DNA from: Sophora flavescens
Taxonomy: Eukaryota; Streptophyta; Magnoliopsida; Fabales; Fabaceae
Assembly: GCA_030762895.1 (NCBI GenBank)
Contig: CM061066.1
Coordinates: 120,250,715-120,314,714, forward strand
DNA length: 64,000 nucleotides
Direction: 5' to 3'
Under the pieces are notes generated by a model that worked only from the letters and a program-made list of their open reading frames with translations, searched no databases and had not been told where the DNA came from. This document shows, piece after piece, positions 54,321 to 63,083 of the stretch (position 1 is the first letter of the stretch; each line of letters opens with the position of its first letter). Both the position numbers and the translations under genes were made by a program.

Positions 54321-55922
54321 TGATGAGTGTGATTTCACATCATCTTTGTCTATCATTTTGCATGCATTTTCATGTAGTTTAGGCATATTTTTATTAGATT
54401 TTAGGTTAATTTTCCTTTGGAATGGGTAAGGCGGTTTTCGTGTGTTGTTTTGCAGAAATCAAGGGTAAAATGCTCAAGATCAACCATGATGAAGTTTGGA
54501 TGAAGATAGGGCTTTAAAAGTGAAGAAAATGAGACAAACAGAGCCCATCACGGCCATGATCGAGCAAAAACTGAAAAAGAAGAAAGGCTGAAGTCAGAAT
54601 CTGTCACGGCCTGGCCGTGATATCCATCACGGTCGTGACCAAAAACCCCCACAAGTCAGAGCCCATCACGGCCACAGCCGTAATTCTTATCACGGCCACA
54701 AAATGAAGGCTCGCGACGCGAGCTCACTCTCGCCTCGCGAGAAGGCTGGATTTTGCAAAAGTGCCAGAAACAGAAACCGTCACGGCCTGCCCGTGATGGC
54801 CATCACGGCTGTGACGCGCAGTACTTGGATCAGAAGCAACCGAAATAGATCATATTTTGAGTTGGATTGGGACTCTAACTTCCCAATTTCTATAAATATG
54901 GACCAGGCAGATGCAGATAGGGGGGATATCAGCTTAGACTTGTACACACATAGAAGGACTCTAGGCATAGATCTCTTTTCTTCTCCTCTCCTCCTCTCGT
55001 CTCTGATTTTTGTATTTTTCATTATGTTGTCAACCCAGCTTGTCATCTCCATGGCAAGACTGGAGTAGTAGTTTGTTTCTAGGGATTGGGGCTCTGCCCG
55101 AGTTTTGTAAATGTTGTTGATTTGATGTAAAATCGTTGTTGATTTCGTTATTGTTATCTGATTTCTAGTGTGTTAATCTCTCGTAAATTCGGTGACCGCT
55201 TATTTGCGTGACGTAGACGTTCTAAGGAGGAACCTAGCGGTGAACTTAGGATTTCTAGTGTGTTTCACTCGTAAAGTCCGGCGGCCGCTTATCTGCGAGA
55301 TGCAGATATTCTAAGGAGGAACCTAGCGGTGAACTTAGGTTATTTGTATGACTTAGACATTCTAAGGAGGAACCTAGCGGTGAACTTAGGTGTCGGACCT
55401 ATAGAAGTCAGACTTGGGACTGAAATCACGAGAGTTAGAAGCTGTCCCTCGAGGAGCAACGAGTTGTCACGGAATGCAAAGGGTCCAATCTAGGATCGAC
55501 TACCACGAGAGTAGGGGTCGAGTCAATTGGGCACGGCTTTTGTAACCCGAGAGGGAGCTTAAGCTATCAGAGGATAAACTCGCCTTCAAGGCAATTTCGG
55601 TAATCAACAAAGGTAAATCAGATTAGCAACATAAACAGCCTCAAAGGTAACCCAAATCCCTAGGAATCCGTTTAAATCTAAAACCCCATAAACAATTGTT
55701 TTCTGTTTGTTTATCTTTTAAATTCAAATTCAAAACCCTTTTCACTCAAAATATAAAAATCCTTTTTACAAAGTCCAGATTCACTCAATTCGAAATTAAT
55801 TGCGATTCGGGAACACAGTCTCTGTGGGTTCGATATCTTTTATTACTTGACGGCAATCCGGTACACTTGCCGGAATCGCAGAGCGCGGCACGCAACTCGC
55901 GCGCGTCGCACGAGACACATCA
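54321..55922 (+). repeat. 3' LTR of the Athila-like element (1602 bp)
   Basis: Collinear with the 5' LTR. Its palindrome array (54545-54815) lacks 26-28 bp between two TCACG motifs that the 5' LTR has (48629-48655), leaving TCACGGCCATGATCGAG. About 25 further single-base differences were noticed by eye. GGATT follows. Confidence 0.95.
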
Positions 55923-55927
55923 GGATT

Positions 55928-56379
55928 GCTTTAGAAACCAAAGTAGAGTCTTTGTTTTATCTTTTGAATAGGCCAACCTAGTCTTGAAACTTGCCATGTA
56001 CAAGCTTATGATGATGAATAAAAACTTTATCTATTATATCTTGTTCTTTATACTTTCTTTTTTTGCTTTTCTGCCTACTTATTTCCTTTTTGCTGATGCC
56101 AAAAGGGGGAGAACAATAATAAAGATTGATTGCATGAACTTGTCTTAACCAATTTTTTAAGAACCAAAGTGTTTTTCTGCTCTGATCTTGAAAAAGTTCA
56201 GTTAATATAACTTATCTAATGTTATCTGATTTAGTTTTCAATTAGTATATTACCTGTCTGAATTACATCTTCTGTTTCAGAAATATTAACTTGTCTGTAT
56301 TAATCTTATTTTATCTGTTAATATTTTATAAGGTTCATTAAATCATCTAAATGTTTGTCATCATCAAAAAATGGGAGAT
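55928..56379 (+). other. SIRE-like 3' region after the insertion
   Basis: Starts with the rest of the extra ORF (ALETKVESLFYLL, then stop), then 3' non-coding sequence with AAAAGGGGGAGAAC (56100-56113) and the tract AAAAAATGGGAGAT (56365-56378) right before the 3' LTR, the likely polypurine tract. Confidence 0.65.
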
Positions 56380-57446
56380 TATTAAGTCTCTAAATGTCTG
56401 ATGTGCATTTGTCCTAAGTTATGATGAAAACTAAACTTTTACCAATGATTTAATTGAATTTCGTATTGGTTGCTGACGTGTCTACTTAGTTTGCAGATTA
56501 TTACCTTAAGTCTATCTATAACATGTCTGCCCTAAAAAACAACTTGATCATCTCTGGAGACCACCTGTCTGATGAGTAAAAGTCAATATGTCTACTGACT
56601 GGATTGTTGACTTTCTGTCAACCTGTCTAATGAAGATCTTACTTTCATGAGGAACACGCAAGGACAAAGGAACCTTTAAGAACTGTCCACTCAAGCAGAA
56701 GTTATTGAAGGTCCCTCTCATGAGAATCAAGAAAGTCAGAAGGTCAAACACTCAAAGCAACCGATGAGCTCAGAAAAGCGGGGCTTCCAAATATGCTTTA
56801 TTCCCTACTACAACTGGGAGTTACACGAAAAGGGAAATGTGTTCTGCAAAGTACAAAAGCAACCTGCACAATTATGATTTGGCTACTGAACAAAGCATAA
56901 AGTACTGCTCATCCTTGTTAGAGTACAACCAACGTTCCTAAGCATTAAATGGCTGCCCAGAACGACTCTATTGAATTTAATGAAGTTTAGCTCAAAGCCA
57001 AAATCTGAAGGAATGTCTCTAACGGATTTAATATGATTGAAGCCTATAAATACAGAAGTCATTGAAGATGAAGATAGAGAACACACAGCATTAAAGAGTC
57101 ATTACTCTGTGCATTTATTCCTTTATTCTTTCAATCTGTATTCTTCAATCATTTGAAGTTATTACACAGTCTTTCTAACCTTCACATTTAATTCACTCTT
57201 CTAAGTGTTAGTGAAAGACTTGCAAATTGTATTTACTACAATCCTTTCTCAAACAAAATTGAATGAGCCTGAAGAGGCTAGGTGAGCAAATAATACTTGT
57301 CTTGGAGCCTGGGGAGGCTAGGTGTGCAAAGAATACTTGGTGTCTATAACCTGATTAGTTATAGTAGAAGAAACTTGGTGCTGCCATGGATTGGACGTAG
57401 CCCTAGTAGTTAAGGGTGAAGAAGGATAAATAGTTGTGTCTATCTC
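56380..57446 (+). repeat. 3' LTR of the SIRE-like copia, cut short
   Basis: Starts TATTAAGTCTCTAAATGTC (first TG changed to TA) and matches 39679-40770. It stops at 57446 where the Tekay-like LTR begins; the remaining 250 bp would lie beyond that insertion, outside the window. Confidence 0.85.
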
Positions 57447-57544
57447 TGTAACACCCCGTTTTCCGTATAAGTGCTTTTGTGTGTGCCTTGTTAGTTAGGA
57501 AGGTTTATAGTGGGCTAAGTGGGGTTTTTAAGTTAAAAATCCCT

Positions 57545-57735
57545 TCCCGATGCATGAGCACGCCTATGCTCATGTGCCAACACGCCCATGCTTAAGGCTG
57601 TATGCCTCTCGTTGACGTAGATGTGAGCACGACCGTGCTCAATAGGGAGCACGACTGTGCTCAGCAGTCAGACGCGCCTCGTTGACACTAAGTTGAGCAC
57701 GCCCGTGCTCAACAGTAAGCACGACCGTGCTCGAG
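57545..57735. repeat. GAGCACG-palindrome array 1 in the Tekay-like LTR
   Basis: Blocks GAGCACGCCTATGCTC, GAGCACGACCGTGCTC, GAGCACGACTGTGCTC, GAGCACGCCCGTGCTC and AAGCACGACCGTGCTC, with CAATAGG / CAACAGTA spacers. It lies directly upstream of the TATA box (57746). The core CACGNCCGTG is the same as in the TCACGGCCGTGA arrays. Confidence 0.9.
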
Positions 57736-57745
57736 TCGCAGTGGA

Positions 57746-57753
57746 TATAAATA
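57746..57753 (+). promoter_or_regulatory. TATA box in the Tekay-like LTR
   Basis: TATAAATA, 14 bp after the last palindrome of array 1. Confidence 0.55.
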
Positions 57754-58654
57754 GGAACAGTGCGCGAGGGTTTTTGTGTGCAACCCTTATTTTGGTTTCT
57801 CTGCCTCCAAAACAACAAAAACCTCTCTTCCTATTTCTCTCCCTTAAACCCACCTCAGTTCTAGGAATCCGTGCGGTGTTTGGGAGAGGAACGCGCACCT
57901 TAGTGTCTTATAAGGTAATGGTCTTTCCCTCTTCTGTTTCCTTTTCTGTTTCATGAATTGGGAACTAATGGGTTAACCCTGTTTGTGTTGACCAAGGCTT
58001 GGGATCGTTCGTTGAGCCGTTTGAGGGAACCGGTTTTGGAGCGTCATCAGTTTTACAAGAATTCTTCATACCGGGTATGGGGAGAAGGAATAGTATGAGT
58101 ATGTAGGCTTGGGGTAGCGTAAGATGAAGGGTTCCCATAACCCTTTATGTTTGATAACATGTTGTATGCCTATATGGCTAAATGTTATCTGATATTAAAC
58201 TGTTTGGTGTTATGATATTGGCATGACTGTTATTATTGATTTAATGTTATTATGAACATGTTAATGTGATGATGCCATGATTGAGTGCTTTATCATGATT
58301 ATGATATGATGATATATTGGTTGTTGTTTGGTATTATGAACACATGGCGTAAAGATAATAAAACTGTTAAACAATGTTAAGGGAGGTTTTTCCCCTTTTG
58401 TTCATAAGACCGAATCGTAGTAATGAGAGGTGGGGTTATTATTGATGGTCCTTGACTAGACCCTAGGGATTGATCTTGAGAGATTAGGGATAATTAATGA
58501 AATGGAACTAAAGGATTAATTCCCCTTTAATTTGTAAGACATGAACATTAATTCAATATTAACGAAACTGATGAGTTATGGATTAGAAGAGCCTTAGGAT
58601 TGAATCTGAGAATGTCCTAAACAAGTGGCAATAGGGTCTGTGACCCTTCTGCCC

Positions 58655-58825
58655 ATAACAGCGGGGCACCCGTGCACAACAGGAAGCACGCCCATGCTCC
58701 CATTCAAACCCAGAACTGGGTGTGCAGCTTAAGCACACCCGTGCCCAACAGCCAGGACGACTGTGCTTGACTGTGATCTCAGCATGACCGTGCTGAAGGG
58801 TGAGCACCCCTGTGCTCACCTGTAC
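58655..58825. repeat. GAGCACG-palindrome array 2 in the Tekay-like LTR
   Basis: Weaker copies: GGCACCCGTGCAC, AAGCACGCCCATGCTC, AAGCACACCCGTGCCC, GGACGACTGTGCTT, AGCATGACCGTGCTG and GAGCACCCCTGTGCTC. It lies downstream of the TATA box. Confidence 0.75.
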
Positions 58826-59922
58826 AGAACATAAAACCAGTATGGTGCAGAAGCAGGGGTTTCGTCCCAAATGCTCTAAAAGACTTAATAAAATTCCAAT
58901 GGAACATGAAGATCAAATACAAGTGACAAGATTGATGTACCTTGGTAGCCTAGTGGCCAAGGGGGCCTTGATGCTTGATGGTCAAGGTGGTAATCTCTAG
59001 TGTAGAACATTTAGAGTGTTTAATTAATGAATACGAAAGATAACGATAATCATCGATAGCCGAGTGGTCGAGGTGTTGATGGTGTTCAAAAACTTGGGTA
59101 ACCTATGGGCCCAAGCGGTGGTGGAGATTGTGCTTGTGTGTTGTGTTGAGCATGCATTCACACATCAGAGATGTTGGTGGAGGATGTCCAACATAAGGGA
59201 GGTTGTCCGTGATTATGATGATCTGGCCGTTCGTGGGACCTGGTACCCCCGCGGTGGCGCATCCGTGAGTAAGGTGCGTCGGCTATCCTAGGGGACCACC
59301 AAAGGTTTGGTGGATTGCCCCGACGTGGGTGCCTATTGGCCAATGTGGAAATATAACTCCGAAGTTGACTTCCTGAGATAGAATGGATCCAAGTGCATAA
59401 TGGAGTAGTGGAGTAGAATTTGCATTGCATAGCATTCACGTTTGTATGACGATATTGTTATGTTATGTTGTTGCTTGCTATAACATGATTGTTTGATGTA
59501 TGCTCGTCTTGCTAACAACTTTCTTGCCATTATATTCATATTCATGTTTCTTACTCCCTATCTCTATGTTTCTTGTTGTAGTATGTATCTTTTATGAAGA
59601 GGACGACGAGCAGCCAGTTGAGGAGTGACTCCGAGGAGCCGCGACTCATTAGTTAGGATTTCCAGTTTTTCAGTAGTTAGTTAGTTTGTTCAGTTTGTAT
59701 CTGAGGCTGTTTTTTCGGATCGGTTATACCAGCTCTGTAAAGTGACATCAGGGTTTGGTTTTTCTTTATGTTATGTTATGATTATTTTTTACGTTTTGAG
59801 ACTTGATACGATGTGGTACCTTTAACCTTAGTTTGATTATTTTCAATAAATGGTGTTTTATTTTTTTGTACCCTATCTTTTAATGTTTTATATGTATGCG
59901 GGGTAGAGGGCGTCACATTCAG

Positions 59923-59936
59923 TGGTATCAGAGCAG
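59923..59936 (+). other. Primer binding site of the Tekay-like element
   Basis: TGGTATCAGAGCAG, complementary to the initiator tRNA-Met 3' end, five bases after the LTR. Confidence 0.9.
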
Positions 59937-60104
59937 TTCAGTCCTGTCCGGATGTGGTATGAGTCTGTTATGAGTCTGTTGTGTGCTTTTGTTTGAATTG
60001 TCTATACTTGTTATAGACAATGATGCTATGTGTTAGAAGCTGTAGCTTTTCCTGCTTTAAGTTCCCTGTGTTTAACAAGTTGTCTTGGGCGTTTACAGGA
60101 ACTT

Positions 60105-61361
60105 ATGACAGGAAGAGGAGGCAGGAACGACCAGGCTATCGCTGATGCTTTGGGACTTCTTGCCAACGTGAAAGGCCAGAACCAGAACGCCAACAACAAC
60201 GAGGGATCAACTGAGTTCCAGGGTCTCGACAAGTTCCAGCGGAACAATCCGGTATCCTTCAAGGGAGCTTACGATCCTGAGGGTTCCCTGTTGTGGATGA
60301 GGGAAACCGAGAAGATCTTCCGAGCCATGGGATGCAATGATCAACAGAAGGTCATTTTTGGGACTTTCATACTGACAGAGGAGGCTGAGCATTGGTGGGA
60401 GAACTGTCGTCAGCGTTTGCAGGCAGAGGATACTATGATCACATGGACTGTGTTCAAGGACAGATTAATTCCTCGAGAAGTACTTTCCGGCGGACATCAA
60501 GGACAATAAAGAAATGGAATTTCTGGCGCTGAAGCATGGCAATATGTCGGTAGGAGGGTATGCAACTAAGTTTGAGGAGCTCACCCGTTACTATACATTG
60601 TATCAATATGTGGCGGACGATCGCTCCAAATGCGTGAAGTTTGAGGATGGTATGCATCCAGAGGTCAAGCTGGCTATCAGCTACCAGGAGATCAGAGTCT
60701 TTCCAGTTTAAGTGAACAAGTCCAGGATCTATGAAGATGCTTGCAAGTCTGGAGGGTCAGCCTCCATGGGATCAGACAACCAGAGCAACAAGAGGAATGA
60801 TCAAGGAAACGAGTGGAAGCCGCGTCTCGCACCAGCTGGCAAGGACTTCAAGCGGGATGGCAAGAAGTCTCAGTTTTCTTCAAACAGGTCCATGAGATGG
60901 GATTCTTCCGATTCTAGACCTCTTCGATGCGGCAAGTGTGGACAGAACCACTTCACTACCCAATGCAAGGAGACAGACATCATCTGCTTCAAGTGTGGCA
61001 AGCATGGCCACATCAGCCGGAACTGTGAGGGAGGAAAGTCAGAACCACAGAGGGCGGGCAAAGGTCAGAAGCCTCAAGCCAACCAATTGAAGACCACAGG
61101 GAGGGTCTTTACTCTCAGTGGAGCCGAGGCCTCCGAATCTTAAGATTTGATCCAAGGTACGTGCCTCATTAATAAAGTTCGTTTAACTGTATTGTTTGAT
61201 TTTGGTGCGACTCACTCGTTTGTGTCATTTGAACGTACTAAGAGTCTTAAGTTGCTAGTGACACTTCTTGAGTCTGATTTAGTTGTTGCCACACCCACGA
61301 ATAAACCTGTTCTCACTTCTTGTGCATGCAAGAATATTCTTATTGTGAGAGATTTTCAAAT
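60105..61361 (+). pseudogene. Tekay-like gag-protease, broken
   Basis: Starts MTGRGGRNDQAIADALG. Gag core: NPVSFKGAYDPEGSLLWM and EKIFRAMGCNDQQKVIFGTF. A frameshift near 60480 is followed by EFLALKHGNMSVGGYATKF and YEDACKSGG after a TAA at 60709-60711. Two zinc-finger-like motifs CGKCGQNHFTTQC and CFKCGKHGHISRNC (60929-61024) follow. After a TAA (61141-61143, GAA or GAG expected) the protease starts: LTVLFDFGATHSFVS, where DSG has become DFG. The frame then runs into non-homologous sequence at about 61362. Confidence 0.85.
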
Positions 61362-61435
61362 TAAAGGTAGCACCTTATTTAAGGTTGCATATAACAGTTA
61401 AATATAATTAATGGCTTCAACTTGCATCAAGTGTT

Positions 61436-61502
61436 GCTTTGGTTTAGTGGCATCGTTGCATGCCTTACACCCAAGAGGTTCGTAGTTCGAATCTCATGTG
61501 GA
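61436..61502 (+). other. tRNA-Val-like module (SINE or tRNA relic)
   Basis: GGTTTAGTGGCATCGTTG (A-box side), TGCCTTACACCCAAGAGG (resembles the anticodon arm of plant tRNA-Val, TAC in the loop) and TAGTTCGAATCTC (B box). The acceptor ends do not pair well. It is a degenerate tRNA-derived sequence rather than a working gene. Confidence 0.45.
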
Positions 61503-61561
61503 GCGTTTTATACATCGTATATGTTTTAATGTTTGATCAAAACGTTAAAAATTGAAAAAAT

Positions 61562-61632
61562 GCGGTTATGAGGATTCGAACACGGTTATCAAAGGTAATG
61601 GGACATGACCGTTGGACAGCTGGGCTAACGGA
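61562..61632 (-). other. tRNA-like module, minus strand
   Basis: On the minus strand TTAGCCCAGCTGTCCAACGG (A-box side) and GTGTTCGAATCCTC (B box), separated by about 30 bp; ends TCCG/GCGGT are unpaired. It faces the module at 61436. The amino-acid type was not identified. Confidence 0.4.
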
Positions 61633-61668
61633 TATATTTTGTCATGTTATGAATATTAATGATACTTG

Positions 61669-62092
61669 ACTGTTATATTTGACTGTTGGTTAAACTTTTG
61701 AAGAGTTGTTTTCTTTCACCAAGTGACATGAGTTGGTCTATAAATAGAACCATCTGCATGCAGTATTTGACACGAAAAACTCAGAATCTCTCAACCATTC
61801 GTCACTCCAAATCACCTTCTTTTCTCCCTTATGCGCAAAGAGAGTTAAGGAGACTATTGTTCTGTAAACTGCCATTGTCGATACGCTTGGTTTAGGGTGT
61901 GCAAACCAAACCAAGGTTCTCCATTGTATCCTGAAGGGGATTCGCCAGTTACACCTGTTGCATCCAATCTACGAGGAGAGATTGGTGGGGGCGAATCGAA
62001 CCTAAAGCCTAGTGTCCTCACACACCTTGGAGATTGCGCATTACCATTATTTTCTTCTTCTTTGTTGCAGATCTATACCCCATAATATAACA
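61669..62092 (+). repeat. Probable 5' LTR of the second copia
   Basis: Begins TGTTATAT and ends ATATAACA, a perfect 8-bp inverted pair, with TATAAATA at 61739-61746. No standard TGGTATCAGAGC primer site follows, so the limits are tentative. TTTGTTGCAG before 62073 resembles a splice acceptor. Confidence 0.5.
61739..61746 (+). promoter_or_regulatory. TATA box of the second copia LTR
   Basis: TATAAATA in the right place of a short LTR, followed by a leader of about 350 bp to the gag ATG. Confidence 0.55.
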
Positions 62093-62117
62093 ATCTTTAG
62101 GTTCGATTTCTGTAATA

Positions 62118-63083
62118 ATGGCTGCAACATTGAAGGAGATGACTTATGACTTTATAAAACTTGAGAGGTTCGAAGGTGGAAACTTTCATCGTTGGAAAAA
62201 GAAGATGCACTTCCTTCTTACAACATTGAAGGTGGCATATGTGTTGAACACACCAAGACCATAGGAAAGAGAAGGTGAGACCATCAATGAGACTCGTGAG
62301 AGGAACAAGTGGGTTAATGATGACTACATTTGCATGGGGCATATTTTGAATGGCATGACTGACTCATTGTTCGATGTGTATCAAAATGCGGGATCCTCCA
62401 AAGAACTATGGGAGAAACTTGAGGCAAGATACATGATGGAGGACGCAACAAGTAAGAAATTTCTTGTTAGTCGTTTTAATAATTATAAAATGGTTGATGG
62501 TATGCCTATCATGGAACAAATGCATGAAATTGAACGTATTCTCAATAACTACAAACAACATAATATGCACATGGATGAAACCATCATTGTCTCCTCAATC
62601 ATTGACAAACTTCCTCCTTCATGGAAAGACTTTAAAAGAAGTTTTAAACATCGAAAAGATGACATTTCTCTTGAACAATTGGGTAATCACCTTCGTTTAG
62701 AAGAAGAGTATCGTAAACAAGATGATACTAAAGAACATTCTGTTCATGAGAAGGTGCATGTAGTAGAGGAAGGGAAATCTGGAAAGTCCTCTAAAAAGAG
62801 GAATCGAGATTTTGGAAAATCTCATGAAAACAACAATGAGAATGACTACAAGAAAAAGAAAAAGAAAAATGGTTGTTTATATTGTGGAAAAGCAGGACAT
62901 TTCAAGAGGAATTGTCGTCTCCTGAAAAAGGAAAAAGAGAGGGAATCTAGTGCAACAAAGGACAATCTTGTTGCGGTCATTTCCGAAATCAACATGATAG
63001 AAGATGTTGGATCATGGTGGATTGACTCCGGTGCAACTCGCCATGTGTGTAAGAACAAGGATCTCTTCAAGACAATTAATTAA
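62118..63083 (+). pseudogene. Copia gag and protease start, one internal stop
   Basis: ATG at 62118 (MAATLKEMTYDF, KLERFEGGNFHRWKKKM), typical of copia gag with the UBN2-like domain. TAG at 62262-62264 is codon 49; the same frame continues with SKELWEKLEARYM and LPPSWKDFKRSFKH. Zinc knuckle CLYCGKAGHFKRNC (62875-62916), protease WWIDSGATRHVC (63018-63053). A TAA at 63081-63083 ends this stretch. Confidence 0.9.

Larger units (their letters stand above)
48397..55922 (+). mobile_element. Non-autonomous Athila-like gypsy element (7526 bp)
   Basis: LTRs at 48397-50025 and 54321-55922, 5-bp target duplication GGATT at 48392-48396 and 55923-55927, primer site TGGCGCCGTTGCCGGGGA at 50032. It carries gag and protease but no reverse transcriptase, RNase H or integrase. 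The LTRs differ by about 25 substitutions and a 26-28-bp deletion, so it is the youngest well-dated insertion in the nest. Movement would need pol proteins from a relative. Confidence 0.95.
39679..57446 (+). mobile_element. Ty1/copia element, SIRE-like, with nested insertions
   Basis: LTR (39679-about 41017), primer site, gag, protease, integrase, reverse transcriptase, RNase H, an extra 3' ORF, a purine-rich tract and the 3' LTR (56380-57446, cut by a Tekay-like gypsy). The order protease-integrase-RT is that of copia, and the extra ORF after RNase H is characteristic of the SIRE/Maximus lineage. Without the 7.5-kb Athila-like insert the element would be a little over 10 kb. All genes have stops or frameshifts. 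Inserted in a hAT transposase gene; left target duplication probably CTTTC. Confidence 0.85.
57447..59917 (+). repeat. 5' LTR of the Tekay-like element (2471 bp)
   Basis: TGTAACACCCCGTTTTCCG ... GGGCGTCACA. Long LTRs with TGTAACACCCC starts are common in Tekay/Del-type chromoviruses. It contains TATAAATA at 57746-57753 and two arrays of GAGCACG-type palindromes. Short frames in it are not supported as genes. Confidence 0.85.
57447..61668 (+). mobile_element. Ty3/gypsy element, Tekay/Del-like, 5' part
   Basis: Long LTR starting TGTAACACCCCG, primer site TGGTATCAGAGCAG, gag with CCHC knuckle, then protease. It is interrupted inside the protease (about 61362-61668) by other repeats and a copia element. 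The rest of pol is outside the window. One frameshift and two or more stops: inactive. Confidence 0.85.
61362..61668. other. Inserted segment with two opposed tRNA-like modules
   Basis: After KDFQI-like protease sequence (IVRDFQI) homology stops. The stretch up to the copia LTR at 61669 holds a plus-strand tRNA-like module and a minus-strand one, both listed. It may be part of the copia U3, if that LTR really starts further left, or a SINE-like insertion. Confidence 0.4.

Noticed and set aside
57657..59545. Several ORFs of 66-99 codons inside the Tekay-like LTR
   Set aside because: They cross palindromes and LTR regulatory sequence on both strands without family resemblance.
61436..61502. 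Functional tRNA-Val gene
   Set aside because: The anticodon arm resembles tRNA-Val but acceptor and T stems are mismatched and no terminator follows at the proper distance.
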